Source of the DNA: Zhihengliuella sp. ISTPL4
GTDB taxonomy: Bacteria > Actinomycetota > Actinomycetes > Actinomycetales > Microbacteriaceae
DNA: 64,000 nt
NCBI RefSeq assembly: GCF_002848265.1
Contig: NZ_CP025422.1
Coordinates: 1,392,717-1,456,716, forward strand
Direction: 5' to 3'
Part shown: piece by piece, positions 9,335 to 21,440 of the stretch
Layout of the letters: the number at the start of each line of letters is the position of its first letter
Position numbering within the stretch: the stretch's first letter is position 1
Translations under genes and position numbers: made by a program
The notes under the pieces: generated by a model
What the model was told of the DNA's origin: nothing
Database searches by the model: none
Seen by the model: the letters and a program-made list of their open reading frames with translations, nothing else

Positions 9335-9374
9335 CCTGCGAGGCGGCGACGGAAGACCGTCACCGCCTCACAGG
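9335..9374 (-). terminator. Strong intra-operon hairpin between binding protein and permease genes
   Basis: The stem pairs GAGGCGGCGACGG (9340-9352) with CCGTCACCGCCTC (9357-9369), one position being a G-U pair in the transcript, around loop AAGA. Four further pairs (9335-9338 with 9371-9374) follow a single mismatch. It follows the binding protein gene stop at 9390 within the operon. It probably acts as an attenuator or 3' stabiliser that keeps binding protein mRNA in excess. Confidence 0.55.
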
Positions 9375-9389
9375 TTCGTGCTGTCAGAC

Positions 9390-11024
9390 TTACTCGCCGT
9401 CCTTCGTGACCTGGTAGAGGATCGGCCAGGTGTCCCACCCGAACTCGACGTTCTCCACCGAGTCGCCCCAAGCGCCCATGGCGTTGGTGTACCACAGCGG
9501 GATGGCCGGGAGATCCTGGAAGAGGATCTCCTGCGCCTCCTGGAACTTGGCGATGCCCGCTTCGACGTCGGACGCCGCAGAGCCCTCGTCGAGGAGCTTG
9601 TCGAACTCCGGGTTCGAGTAGTCGCCGTCGTTCGAGCCGGCACCGGTGCCGAAGAGCGGGCCGAGGCCGTTGAACATCGACGGGTAGTCGAACTGCCATC
9701 CGGTGCGGAACGCGGTCTGCGTCTGGTCCTCCGTGATCAGCGTCCGGTGCTCGGCGAAGGTCGGAATCGGGTTGCCCGAGGCCTCGATGCCGAGGTTGTT
9801 CTTGATCTGGTTCGCGACCGCGTCGACCCAGCCTTGGTTGGGGCCGTCGGCGTTGTACTGGATCTGGAAGGACCCGGTCCAGGGCGCGATCTCGTCGGCC
9901 TGCGCCCACAGGTCCTTGGCCTTCTCGGGGTCGAACTCGAGGACCTCGGACCCGGGGATGTCCTCGGAGTAGCCGTCGATCACCGGCGACGTGAAGTCCT
10001 TCATCGGCGTGCGGGTGCCGCTGAAGACCACGTCGGTGATCTCCTCGCGGTTGATCGCGTGCGAGATCGCGGCGCGACGCAGCTGCCCCTCTTCACCACT
10101 CCAGTGCTCGAGGCGCTCCGGGATGGTGATGGTCGCGTTCGCTGCGGCCGGCTGGTTCACCGTGCGGTCCGGGAAGTCGGTCTCGAACGTCTGCAGGGCC
10201 GTGTCCGGGATCTCCTGGATGATGTCGAGCTCGCCACCCTGAAGGTCGGCGTACGCCGCCTCCGTGCTGGCGTACAGTCGCATGTCGATTCCACCGTTCT
10301 GCGCCTCACGCGGACCGGTGTAGTCCTCGTTCTTGACGAGCTCGATGCTCTCGTTGTGACGCCAGGCGCCCTCCTCGGCGAAGACGTACGGACCGTTGCC
10401 GACGGGGTTCTCACCGAAGGCCTCGAGGTCGTCCCACGCCGATGCCGGCAGGGGGAAGAAGGCGGTGTAACCCAGGCGGAGCGGGAAGTCGGACTCCGGC
10501 TGCTTGAGCTTGACGGTGAAGGTGAGGTCATCCACGACCTCGAGGCCGGACAGCTCCGGCACGTTCTCCTCGTAGGAGAAGCCCTCGATGGACTCGAAGA
10601 AGTAGCTGGAGAGCTGCTTGTTGTCGAGCGCGGCACCGTAGTTCCAGGCCTTGACGAAGGACTCGGCGTCGACCGGGTCGCCGTTCGCGAAGGTCTGGTC
10701 GGGCTTGATCTTGATCGTGTAGGTCTGGGAGTCCTCCGTCTCGATCGACTCGGCGAGGTCGTTGTGCACGGCGCCCTCAGCGTCGTAGTAGACCAGGCCC
10801 GCGAAGATGCTCTGCAGCACCAGGCCGCCGCCGACCTCGTTGGTGTTGGTCGGGATGAGGGGGTTCTGCGGCTCGGTGTTGTTGACCGAGATCACCGCGG
10901 TCGGGTCACCCGAGGGCGTCTCCTCCGCGGAATCGTTGCCGCCGCCGCTCGCGCAGCCGGCGAGAGTCAGGGCGCCGATCACGAACAGTGCGCTGCCCGC
11001 GAGGGCGATCTTGTTGCGCTTCAC
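9390..11024 (-). CDS. ABC transporter substrate-binding lipoprotein, family 5 (oligopeptide type)
   Basis: This 544-residue secreted lipoprotein has a signal peptide ending in the lipobox LAGC, with the lipidated Cys at residue 24. Family 5 solute-binding features follow: TEPQNPLIPTNTNE, the segment AESIETEDSQTYTIKIKPDQTFANGDPVDAESFV, and NGPYVFAEEGAW. These are typical of DppA/OppA-like peptide binders. It begins the first transport operon (binding protein, DppB, DppC, fused ATPase). The start is a GTG at 11024 preceded by a strong AGGAGGA ribosome binding site 5 bases upstream. Peptide transport is the most probable role; the exact ligand is not visible. Confidence 0.92.
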   Translation of the reverse strand: MKRNKIALAGSALFVIGALTLAGCASGGGNDSAEETPSGDPTAVISVNNTEPQNPLIPTNTNEVGGGLVLQSIFAGLVYYDAEGAVHNDLAESIETEDSQTYTIKIKPDQTFANGDPVDAESFVKAWNYGAALDNKQLSSYFFESIEGFSYEENVPELSGLEVVDDLTFTVKLKQPESDFPLRLGYTAFFPLPASAWDDLEAFGENPVGNGPYVFAEEGAWRHNESIELVKNEDYTGPREAQNGGIDMRLYASTEAAYADLQGGELDIIQEIPDTALQTFETDFPDRTVNQPAAANATITIPERLEHWSGEEGQLRRAAISHAINREEITDVVFSGTRTPMKDFTSPVIDGYSEDIPGSEVLEFDPEKAKDLWAQADEIAPWTGSFQIQYNADGPNQGWVDAVANQIKNNLGIEASGNPIPTFAEHRTLITEDQTQTAFRTGWQFDYPSMFNGLGPLFGTGAGSNDGDYSNPEFDKLLDEGSAASDVEAGIAKFQEAQEILFQDLPAIPLWYTNAMGAWGDSVENVEFGWDTWPILYQVTKDGE

Positions 11025-11240
11025 TTTTGTCCTCCTGTGGACGTGGGAATTCTGCGCGGCTCATCGTCGAGCGCGCAGGGATACCTGAGCGTAACCCGGG
11101 CGTCGCGCGTCCAGGACATTCGGCTAACGAACTGTTACTCAGTGGTGACCATCTGTCACATGACGGAAACATGCGGCAACAACGAACGGCGCCGCCCCGC
11201 CGTGAGGCGAGCGCGACGCCGATCGTCGTGCGGATCCGTA

Positions 11241-14135
<2,895 letters not shown>

Positions 14136-14142
14136 TTCCGGA

Positions 14143-14520
14143 TCAGCCCTCCGTGAGTGCGACGTAGGCGTCGCGGTCCAGCAGTCCGTCCAGCGCGCCG
14201 GCGGCGACGGACACCTTGAGCAGCCAGCCGCCCTCGAAGGGCTCGGCGTTGACGAGCGAGGGGTCGTCAACGACGGCGTCGTTGATCTCGACGACCGTGC
14301 CGGCGACCGGAGCGTAGAGCTCCCCGACCGACTTCGTCGACTCGATCTCGCCGACCACGGAGCCCGCGGTCAGCTCGGTGCCGACCGCGGGGAGCTCGAC
14401 GAAGACGACGTCTCCGAGCTTCTCGGCGGCGTAGTCGGTGATGCCGATGGTGACAGTGTCGCCGTCACCGGCGATCCATTCGTGCTCGTCGGTGTAGCGG
14501 AGTGCGTTGAGGTCGGTCAT
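14143..14520 (-). CDS. gcvH: Glycine cleavage system H protein
   Basis: This 125-residue lipoyl carrier shuttles the aminomethyl group between GcvP, GcvT and the lipoamide dehydrogenase. The lipoylated lysine is K63 in [14 protein letters not shown], and the N terminus RYTDEHEWI is typical. Length matches the family. It overlaps gcvT by 4 bases (ATGA) and is followed 7 bases later by gcvP, so all three are translated from one message under the upstream glycine riboswitch. Confidence 0.97.
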   Translation of the reverse strand: MTDLNALRYTDEHEWIAGDGDTVTIGITDYAAEKLGDVVFVELPAVGTELTAGSVVGEIESTKSVGELYAPVAGTVVEINDAVVDDPSLVNAEPFEGGWLLKVSVAAGALDGLLDRDAYVALTEG

Positions 14521-15632
14521 TTGGTCCTCCGGTAGAAAGGCAGGGCGGTCACGGTCGCGGGGATGCGGGTCCCCCGCACATCAAGGAATACTGCGGTTCC
14601 CTCTTCCGAGGAAGAAGGATCGACGTAGGCCATCGCGATGGGATGGCCGAGCGTCGGGCTCAGGGCGCCGCTGGTGATCTCTCCGATCGGGGCGCCGTCG
14701 GCGTCGACGACTGCGTAGCCGGCACGGCCGGCACGTCGCCCCTCCGCCGTCAGCCCGACGAGGACGCGGGCGCCCGCGGCGGGCGCGGGGGCATCCTTCC
14801 CGACGAAGCGCTCCTTCGCGTCGACGACGACACGGCCGAGGCCGGCCTGCGCGGGCGCGATATCGAGGCTGAGCTCATGGCCGTACAGCGGCATGCCCGC
14901 CTCCAGCCGGAGGGTGTCGCGCGCGGCGAGGCCGGCGGGGACGAGCCCATGCGGGGTGCCGGCGTCGAGCACGGCGTCCCACAGTGCGGCGGCGTGGGCG
15001 GCCGGGACGAGAAGTTCGAAGCCGTCCTCCCCCGTGTAGCCGGTGCGGGCGAGGAGCAGCGGTTCCCCCGCGAACGACGCGGTCGCCCAGGCGTAGTACT
15101 TCTGCTCCGCCCAGGGGACGCTGACGTCGGCGATGCCCTCCGTCGCCACGAGGATCTCCTCGGCGTGCGGACCCTGCACGGCGATCAGCGCGTAGTCGTC
15201 CGAGACGTCGGCGACCTCCACGGCGTCCGCCTCCGCGTCTGCGACCCGCTCGGTGAGCGCTGCACGAACGGCGTCACGGTTCCCCGCGTTGGCGATGACG
15301 AGGAAGTCGTCGTCGGCCAGGCGGTAGACGATGAGATCGTCGACGATGCCGCCCTCGGGCGTCAGCAGCAGCGAGTACTTCGCCTTGCCGACCGCGAGCG
15401 CGGACAGCCGCCCGGCGAGGGCGTAGTCGAGGAAGGCCGCCGCGCCGGCGCCGCGGACCGTGAACTCGGCCATGTGCGAGATGTCGAAGATGCCCGCCGC
15501 CTGCCGCACCGCGTGGTGCTCGGCGAGGTCGGACGTGTAGCGCACCGGCATCTGCCAGCCGCCGAAGTCGGTGAAGGAGGCGCCGAGCGCCTCATGGCGC
15601 TCGCGCAACGGGGTGTAGCGGGGGTCGGACAT
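14517..15632 (-). CDS. gcvT: Glycine cleavage system aminomethyltransferase (T protein)
   Basis: This 371-residue tetrahydrofolate-dependent aminomethyltransferase releases ammonia and forms 5,10-methylene-THF. The N terminus [20 protein letters not shown] and the segments [11 protein letters not shown] and [17 protein letters not shown] are family hallmarks. The start is the ATG at 15632, preceded by GGGAG about 9 bases upstream. The frame stays open to 15767, but that extension lies inside the riboswitch. The start codon directly abuts a 7-base element able to pair with the end of the riboswitch. Confidence 0.97.
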   Translation of the reverse strand: MSDPRYTPLRERHEALGASFTDFGGWQMPVRYTSDLAEHHAVRQAAGIFDISHMAEFTVRGAGAAAFLDYALAGRLSALAVGKAKYSLLLTPEGGIVDDLIVYRLADDDFLVIANAGNRDAVRAALTERVADAEADAVEVADVSDDYALIAVQGPHAEEILVATEGIADVSVPWAEQKYYAWATASFAGEPLLLARTGYTGEDGFELLVPAAHAAALWDAVLDAGTPHGLVPAGLAARDTLRLEAGMPLYGHELSLDIAPAQAGLGRVVVDAKERFVGKDAPAPAAGARVLVGLTAEGRRAGRAGYAVVDADGAPIGEITSGALSPTLGHPIAMAYVDPSSSEEGTAVFLDVRGTRIPATVTALPFYRRTK

Positions 15633-15870
15633 GGAGTTCTCCCGGGCTGGGTCGGGCGGGACGACGTCGTCGTCCCTGGGAACTCCCCCTCTGTCATGGG
15701 CCTGAGAGCTTCGCCCGCGCGAGCGCAGGGCTTTCACCGTCGGCGGATCCCCGGTGCTCGGGATCACTTTTCAGAGCGGCCGGACCTCCGCGGTACGCGT
15801 ACCTGAGAGATTGGCGGGGAGGCTTGCTCCTTCGGTGCCCGGCTGCGTGCGCCGGGGCTCTCCCGCGTCG
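15633..15870 (-). promoter_or_regulatory. Tandem glycine riboswitch controlling gcvT-gcvH-gcvP
   Basis: On the minus strand two glycine aptamers follow each other. The first runs from GGGAGAGCC (15864-15856) through CACCGAAGGAGCAA and AATCTCTCAGG to CGCTCTGAAAAGTG. The second runs through GGTGAAAGCCC, GCGAAGCTCTCAGGC and GACAGAGGGGGAG, ending near 15683. These blocks match the conserved cores of the family. The region between the second aptamer and gcvT holds a hairpin (15658-15676, 8-bp stem). It also holds the element GAACTCC (15639-15633) next to the start codon, complementary to GGAGTTC (15686-15680) at the aptamer end. The switch is expected to raise gcv expression when glycine is high. 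Confidence 0.93.
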
Positions 15871-15900
15871 GTCGTTCGGCCTGTCTTCGATTGTGCGATC

Positions 15901-15906
15901 AGTCTA
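15901..15906 (-). promoter_or_regulatory. Candidate -10 box of the gcv operon promoter
   Basis: TAGACT on the minus strand at 15906-15901 fits the actinobacterial -10 consensus TANNNT and lies about 36 bases upstream of the first riboswitch aptamer. No convincing -35 element is seen, and the region upstream is the end of the neighbouring ATPase gene. Confidence 0.4.
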
Positions 15907-15924
15907 GCGGTCTCCCCCGCCCGG

Positions 15925-16782
15925 TCAGCTGCCCAGCGCGAGCTCCGCCCTGACCTCGTCGCGGAGCCGCCCCAGGTTCTCCGGCTCGGGCGCCGCCCCC
16001 AGAAGCGTCTTGGTGTACTCGTGCTGCGGGTTCAGGATCACCTCGTCGGCCGGTCCCCGCTCGACCACATCGCCCTTGTAGAGCACCATGATGTCGTCGG
16101 AGAAGTGCCGCGCGGTCGCCAGATCGTGCGTGATGTAGAGGACTCCGAGGTTCTCCTCGCGCTGCAGCTCCGCGAGCAGGTTGAGGACGCCGAGCCGGAT
16201 CGACACATCGAGCATCGACACCGGCTCGTCGGCCACGATGAAGCGGGCTCCGGGCGCCAGCGCCCTCGCGATCGCCACGCGCTGTCGCTGGCCACCGGAG
16301 AGCTCGTGGGGGCGGCGCTCCGCGAAGCTCTCCCCCGGGGTCAGTCGCACCCGCTCCAGCAGTTCGATCGCCCTGGTCCGCACCTCGCGACTGTCGAGCT
16401 TCGGATGATGCAGCCGGATCGGGCGCTCCAGGTGGTGCACGATCGTGTGGAACGGATTCAGCGAGGCGAACGGGTCCTGGAAGACCATCTGCACGTCCGA
16501 CCGGTAGCGCTCCAGGGCCGAGCCCCGCGTACCGGACTCCTCGCCGTCGAGGAGGATGCTCCCGGAGGTCGGTGTCTCCAGCTTCATCAGCATCCGGGCG
16601 ATGGTCGACTTGCCCGAGCCGGACTCGCCGACGAGGGCCGTGGTCCGCCCCGCCTCCAGCGTGAACGACACGTCCTTCACGGCGTGCAGGACGCTGGTGC
16701 GGAACCCCGAGCGCAGGTGGAAGTCCTTCACGAGGTTCCTCGCCTCGAGGGTGCCTCCGCGCCCCATCGCGTCCGCGCTCAT
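15925..16782 (-). CDS. ABC transporter ATPase (DppF/OppF type)
   Basis: This 285-residue ATPase has Walker A GESGSGKST, signature LSGGQRQRV, Walker B FIVADEPVSMLD and the oligopeptide-type tail NPQHEYTKTLLG. The signature helix lies at about residues 165-175. It pairs with the DppD-type ATPase encoded just upstream. The start is the ATG at 16782, overlapping the preceding stop by 4 bases. The longer frame upstream is a shadow of the DppD gene. It is the last cistron of the second transport operon. Confidence 0.92.
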   Translation of the reverse strand: MSADAMGRGGTLEARNLVKDFHLRSGFRTSVLHAVKDVSFTLEAGRTTALVGESGSGKSTIARMLMKLETPTSGSILLDGEESGTRGSALERYRSDVQMVFQDPFASLNPFHTIVHHLERPIRLHHPKLDSREVRTRAIELLERVRLTPGESFAERRPHELSGGQRQRVAIARALAPGARFIVADEPVSMLDVSIRLGVLNLLAELQREENLGVLYITHDLATARHFSDDIMVLYKGDVVERGPADEVILNPQHEYTKTLLGAAPEPENLGRLRDEVRAELALGS

Positions 16783-17630
16783 CGGATGACCTCCTGGTTC
16801 ACGCCACTGCGGACGAAGTCGCCCCGGGTCCCGGTGAGGGACGGGAAGCTCGACAGCAGCCGCTGGGTGTACTCGTGCTGCGGGTTGCGGTAGATCTCCT
16901 CCGCCGTGCCCTGCTCGACGATCCTCCCCTGCAGCATCACCGCGATGCGGTCGCTGATCTCGATGAGCATGGGCAGGTCGTGGGTGATGAAGATGACGGC
17001 GAACCCGAGCTTCTCGCGCAGGCGCATGATCTCCCGGATGATGCCGCGCTGCACGACCACGTCGAGCGCCGTGGTGGGCTCGTCCATGATCATGACCTGC
17101 GGGTCGAGCGCGAGCGCCATCGCGATCATCATGCGCTGGCGCATGCCGCCCGACAGCTCGTGCGGGAAGCTCGTCAGCCGACCGGGATCGACGCCGACCA
17201 GCGTGAGCAGCTCCTCCGCCCGCTCCTGCTTGGCCTTCCGCGACATTCCGGGTCGGTGGGTGTCGAAGATGTCGAAGATCTGCGCCTTGACCGAGATGAC
17301 GGGGTTCAGGGAGTTCATGGCCCCCTGGAAGACCATGGAGATCTTGTCCCAGCGGAACGCCCGCAGACCCTCCCCGTCGAGGCCGACGATGTCGATGTCG
17401 TGGCCGTCGCGGTCGTGGAACACGATCTCGCCGCCCGTCATCAGGGCCGGCGCCTTGAGCAGCCGGTTCATCCCATACGCGAGAGTGGTCTTGCCGCAGC
17501 CCGATTCCCCGGCGAGCCCGAGGATCTCGCCGCGGTGCAGGGTCAGCGAGACGTCGCGGACGGCTTTGACCGGCGGATCCACCTCGTACTCGATCGAGAC
17601 GTTCCTGGCGGTGAGCACGGCGTCGCTCAT
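16779..17630 (-). CDS. ABC transporter ATPase (DppD/OppD type)
   Basis: This 283-residue ATPase has Walker A GESGCGKTT, signature LSGGMRQRM, Walker B VMIMDEPTTALD and the tail NPQHEYTQRLLSSFPSL, which classify it as a DppD/OppD subunit. The segment MVFQGAMNSLNPV (instead of the more common QDP) is typical of a subgroup often tied to oligosaccharide-like transporters. The start ATG at 17630 overlaps the permease stop by 4 bases; the upstream extension of the frame is not protein-like. Confidence 0.92.
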   Translation of the reverse strand: MSDAVLTARNVSIEYEVDPPVKAVRDVSLTLHRGEILGLAGESGCGKTTLAYGMNRLLKAPALMTGGEIVFHDRDGHDIDIVGLDGEGLRAFRWDKISMVFQGAMNSLNPVISVKAQIFDIFDTHRPGMSRKAKQERAEELLTLVGVDPGRLTSFPHELSGGMRQRMMIAMALALDPQVMIMDEPTTALDVVVQRGIIREIMRLREKLGFAVIFITHDLPMLIEISDRIAVMLQGRIVEQGTAEEIYRNPQHEYTQRLLSSFPSLTGTRGDFVRSGVNQEVIR

Positions 17631-18607
17631 GCTGTGACCCCCTTCTCCTTCGCGGCCTTGCGCAGACGACGGGCCGCATCGGGCGCGTTGCGCAGCTTCG
17701 GATTGATGACCTCGTCGATGGCGAAGTTGATCAGCGCGAGACCGGCGCCGAGGATCGCGATCATGATGCCCGGCGGCACGAACCACCACCACGCTCCGCG
17801 ACCGAGCGCCTGGCCCGACTGCGCGTCGTTGAGAATCGATCCCCAGGTGATCGAGGAGTTCGGACCGAGGCCCAGGTACGACAGGCCCGCCTCGCCGAGG
17901 ATGGCGAAGATGATCGCGAAGAGGAACTGCGCGGTCAGCAGCGGGAGCAGGTTCGGCATGATCTCGACGAGGATCACCCGGAGCGACTTCTCTCCCGCCA
18001 CCTTCGAGGCGTACACGTAATCGCGGGTGCGGAGCGAACGGGTCTGCAGCCGCAGCACGTACGCCGCTCCCGCCCAGGAGGTGATGCCGAGGACGAAGGC
18101 GACGAGCTGCCAGCTGCGCTGCGGCACGAACGACGCGATCACCATGACCAGCGGGAGGCCGGGGATGACGATCATGACGTTGGTCAGCAGCGCGAGGACG
18201 TCCTCGCGCCAGCCGCCGAGGTACCCGGCCAGGACGCCGAAGAGCAGAGACAGCACGATCGCGATGCCGCCGGCCGTGACGCCGATGAGCAGCGATCCCT
18301 GCGCGCCGATCGCGAGCTGCGCGAGCACGTCGTTGCCGAGCTTGGTCGTGCCCAACCAGTGCTCCGCCGACGGCGGCTGGAGGGCCGCGTTGTCGGTGCT
18401 GCGCGGGTTCTGCGTGAAGAAGGGCGCGATGATCGCGAAGAGGACGATGGCGAGCACCAGCACGGCACCGACGATGAACTTCGGCGAGGTGCTGGGCAGG
18501 ATCCGGCGGCGCTTGCGCTCCTGACGCTGGGTGGCCAGCGCGACGGTCCCCTCGGGGGCGACGGTGGGCGGCTCCTCCACGAGGAGCGGGTTCTTCGTGT
18601 CAGACAT
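17627..18607 (-). CDS. ABC transporter permease (DppC type)
   Basis: This 326-residue permease has a long cytosolic N-terminal region, a first transmembrane helix at about residues 45-65 and a five-helix transport domain. The EAA-type loop is around YVYASKVAGEKSLRVILVEIMPN. The glycine-rich stretch GEAGLSYLGLGPNSSITWG is typical of DppC. The ATG at 18607 overlaps the DppB gene by 8 bases. It is part of the second Opp/Dpp-type operon and forms the pore with the DppB-type subunit. Confidence 0.92.
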   Translation of the reverse strand: MSDTKNPLLVEEPPTVAPEGTVALATQRQERKRRRILPSTSPKFIVGAVLVLAIVLFAIIAPFFTQNPRSTDNAALQPPSAEHWLGTTKLGNDVLAQLAIGAQGSLLIGVTAGGIAIVLSLLFGVLAGYLGGWREDVLALLTNVMIVIPGLPLVMVIASFVPQRSWQLVAFVLGITSWAGAAYVLRLQTRSLRTRDYVYASKVAGEKSLRVILVEIMPNLLPLLTAQFLFAIIFAILGEAGLSYLGLGPNSSITWGSILNDAQSGQALGRGAWWWFVPPGIMIAILGAGLALINFAIDEVINPKLRNAPDAARRLRKAAKEKGVTA

Positions 18608-19595
18608 TCTGGCGAGCCCTCGGGTCGATGAAGCCATAGACGAGGTCCATGAAGAAGTTGGCGACGAGCACCGTGAGGGTGATCACGAGGAACAGCCCCT
18701 GCATGAGCGCGTAGTCGTTGTTGGTGACAGCCTGGAACATGAGCTTGCCGACTCCGGGATAGGTGAACACCTGCTCCATGACGATGGAACCGGCGACGAC
18801 GAACCCGAGGGTGATCGAGAAGCCCGCGATCGAGGGGATGGCGGCGTTGCGCGCGGCGTAGGTCGTCATGATCCGCCGGGGGCGGAGCCCCTTCGCCTCA
18901 GCGGTGAGCACGTAGTCCTCCGCGAGGGTGGAGACCATCATGTTGCGCATGCCGAACATCCAGCCACCGACCGAGCTGATCACGATCGTGATGGCGGGCA
19001 GGAGCGAGTGTGCGACGGCATCCGAGAAGAACGCCCAGGTCGGCTCGGGGCCGTCCGGGAAGTCGAAGACGTCGTAGCCGCCGAACATCGGGAACCAGCC
19101 GAGCCCGACCGCGAAGACCGCGACGAGCACCAGCGCCAGCCAGAAGTACGGGATCGACTGCAGCACGGTGGTGGCGGGAATGAGGTGGTCGACCCAGGTG
19201 CCGCGCTTCCAGCCGGCCCACGCGCCGAGCACGACGCCGAGCAGGAAGGAGAGGACGGTCGCGGTGCCGACGAGCACCAGCGTCCACGGAAGGGCCCCGG
19301 CGATGAGCTCCGTGACCGGAGTCGGGAACTTCGTCACCGACACGCCCAGGTCACCCTGGAACATGCGGCCCCAGTAGGCGAGGTACTGCTCCCAGAGCGA
19401 GGAGTCGTCGCCGCCGAGCAGGAGCCGGATGTTGCGGATGGTGGTCTCGGAGACCTCTCCGCCGGCCCGCTGCATCTTGGCGATCATGATGTCGGCGGGG
19501 TCCCCCGGCATGAGCCGGGGAAGCAGGAAGTTGATGGAGATCGCGGCCCACAGCGTGAACGCATAGAACCCGATCCGTCGTGCATAGAACTTCAT
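18600..19595 (-). CDS. ABC transporter permease (DppB type)
   Basis: This 331-residue permease carries an N-terminal helix and the motif LLPRLMPGDPADIMIAK, then an EAA loop near TAEAKGLRPRRIMTTYAARNA. Six transmembrane segments are visible. Compared with the first operon's DppB, the extra periplasmic stretch around GEVSETTIRNIRLLLG and the composition suggest the oligosaccharide-leaning branch of the family. It is followed with an 8-base overlap by the DppC gene and lies 40 bases after the binding protein gene. Confidence 0.92.
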   Translation of the reverse strand: MKFYARRIGFYAFTLWAAISINFLLPRLMPGDPADIMIAKMQRAGGEVSETTIRNIRLLLGGDDSSLWEQYLAYWGRMFQGDLGVSVTKFPTPVTELIAGALPWTLVLVGTATVLSFLLGVVLGAWAGWKRGTWVDHLIPATTVLQSIPYFWLALVLVAVFAVGLGWFPMFGGYDVFDFPDGPEPTWAFFSDAVAHSLLPAITIVISSVGGWMFGMRNMMVSTLAEDYVLTAEAKGLRPRRIMTTYAARNAAIPSIAGFSITLGFVVAGSIVMEQVFTYPGVGKLMFQAVTNNDYALMQGLFLVITLTVLVANFFMDLVYGFIDPRARQNV

Positions 19596-19635
19596 GTCAC
19601 CTGTCCTGACTTCCTGCTTCCCCTACTCGTGCGGA

Positions 19636-21330
19636 TCAGCCGGCGGGCTTGATCTGCGTCAGCACGTAGCCCGCGGCGATGGCGCCCCAGGACGGCGGGA
19701 ACGCGTAGAGGTCCTCCTCCGTCGGCCAGCCCGTGTAGTCCTTCGTGTTGTAGAAGGTCTGCGTCGCGTTGATCACGAGCGGGATGTAGGGCACGTCGTT
19801 CACGATCGCGTCCTGGATCGTGGCGTAGAGCTCCTTCTTCTGCGCCTCGTCATCCGTGCTGATGGCCGCCTGGATGGCCGCGTCGACGGTCGGGTTGCTG
19901 TACCGGCTGAAGTTCCAGCGACCGGCGGGGATCTCCGTACCGACCGGGCTGGTGGACTGCACCTCGGTGCCACCGAACCAGTCGCGGTAGATCTGGAAGG
20001 GATCGGCGATGGTGGTGCCGACGACGCCGCCGACGATGAGCTGGAACTGCCCACCCTGGCGGGCATCCGAGAACTCCTGCCACTGCACCGTCGAAGCCGT
20101 GACCTTGATACCGGCGGCCTCCGCCTGCTCGGCGATGAGCTTCGCGGCGTCGTTGTAGTCCGTCCACCCGTCGACCGAGATCAGGCTGAGCTCGACGGGC
20201 ACGCCGTCCTTCTCGTAGATGCCCGACGACCCCTTGGTGTAGCCGGCGGCCTCCAGAATGGACCCTGCCTCCTCGACGTTGGCCTCCTGGGGGCTGACCT
20301 CGTAGGCATCGTCCGTGAGCCACTTCTCGTCGCGCGGGAGCAGCGTGTAGGCGGGCGAGATGTCGCCGGTCAGACCGACGAACGCCTTGTCCTTGATGAC
20401 CGTGCGGTCGATCGCGACGTTGAGCGCCTGGCGCACGGCGACGTCGGTCTGCGGACCGGTGCAGCCGAGTTCGGCATTCGAGCAGGTGTACAGCACCGTC
20501 GGGTCCTGCGGCGTGTTGATCCACTCGATCTTGCCGTTGCCCGTGACGTCATCCGGGTTGGGGACGAACATGCCCGTCCAGTCCAGCTCCCCCGCGGCGA
20601 GGAGATCCTGCGCGGTCTGGTTGTTGTCCACGGCGATGTACTGGACCTTCTTGACGGCCAGTTCGTCGGCACCACGGTAGTTCTCGTTCGCGACGAGGGT
20701 GTACGACTCGCTCGTGGTCTTGTCCACGACGTAGGGTCCCGAGCCGACCGGATCCTCATTGGTGAAGTTCGCGAAGTCGGTCACTTCCTCCCAGATGTGC
20801 TTCGGAAGGATGTAGCTCGACCCCATGCGCTGGAACTCGGTGGTGTACTGCGCCGCGGCGTAGGTGAGCACGGCAGTGGTGTCGTCCGTCGCCTCTGCCG
20901 AGACCAAGCCGTTGCCCTCGGGGTTGTTGGCCTCGTATTTGAAGGAGAAGACGACGTCCTCCGCAGTGAGCGGCTCGCCGTCGCTCCACTTCAGGTCGGG
21001 CTTGATCTTCACCGTGATCTGCGTGCCGTCCTCGTTGTACTCGAACGACTCGCCGATGAGGCCGATCGGCTCCTCGTCCTTGGTCTTGTTGTAGAAGAAG
21101 AGGGGCTCGTAGATCGGTCCGAGCGCACCGTGGAGCACGGTGGGCGCGAACGGGTTGTAGTTCGCGGTGATGGGCGTCTGGCTACCCGCCCAGACGCGGA
21201 GCGCGCGGTCGCCGTCGGCGTTGCCGCCGTCGTCGCCCCCGCCGCTGCCACAGGCCGTCAGGCCCAGGGCGAGGACCGAGGCCCCCGCGACCGCCGTGAG
21301 CGCGATCTTGCGCTTTCCGTTACGGATCAT
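19636..21330 (-). CDS. ABC transporter substrate-binding lipoprotein, family 5
   Basis: This 564-residue lipoprotein has lipobox LTAC (lipidated Cys at residue 27) followed by a Gly/Asp-rich linker. It has family 5 features: LGPIYEPLFFYN, VKIKPDLKWSDGEPLTAEDV and GSGPYVV. The N-terminal pattern AGSQTPITANYNPFAPTVLHGA resembles binding proteins of the oligosaccharide (cellobiose or xylo-oligosaccharide) branch more than classical dipeptide binders. This is from memory of family style and not a measured match. It starts the second transport operon. A perfect 12-bp inverted repeat lies 111 bases upstream of its start and could be the operator of a sugar-responsive repressor. Confidence 0.9.
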   Translation of the reverse strand: MIRNGKRKIALTAVAGASVLALGLTACGSGGGDDGGNADGDRALRVWAGSQTPITANYNPFAPTVLHGALGPIYEPLFFYNKTKDEEPIGLIGESFEYNEDGTQITVKIKPDLKWSDGEPLTAEDVVFSFKYEANNPEGNGLVSAEATDDTTAVLTYAAAQYTTEFQRMGSSYILPKHIWEEVTDFANFTNEDPVGSGPYVVDKTTSESYTLVANENYRGADELAVKKVQYIAVDNNQTAQDLLAAGELDWTGMFVPNPDDVTGNGKIEWINTPQDPTVLYTCSNAELGCTGPQTDVAVRQALNVAIDRTVIKDKAFVGLTGDISPAYTLLPRDEKWLTDDAYEVSPQEANVEEAGSILEAAGYTKGSSGIYEKDGVPVELSLISVDGWTDYNDAAKLIAEQAEAAGIKVTASTVQWQEFSDARQGGQFQLIVGGVVGTTIADPFQIYRDWFGGTEVQSTSPVGTEIPAGRWNFSRYSNPTVDAAIQAAISTDDEAQKKELYATIQDAIVNDVPYIPLVINATQTFYNTKDYTGWPTEEDLYAFPPSWGAIAAGYVLTQIKPAG

Positions 21331-21440
21331 TCTTCATTTCCTCTCGGTGCTGCACTGCAGGAGGGATTCTCCGGTTGGAGCCGAACCCCGGGCGGGGTTC
21401 ACGGGAACCCCGGGAGGTGGCCTGCGGGCCGCCCTCGAAG

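Noticed and set aside
11025..11240. Possible small gene between the first binding protein gene and gcvP
   Set aside because: Only the GTG start and AGGAGGA of the binding protein gene were found at one end; no frame with protein-like composition or hairpin was seen in the 216 bases.
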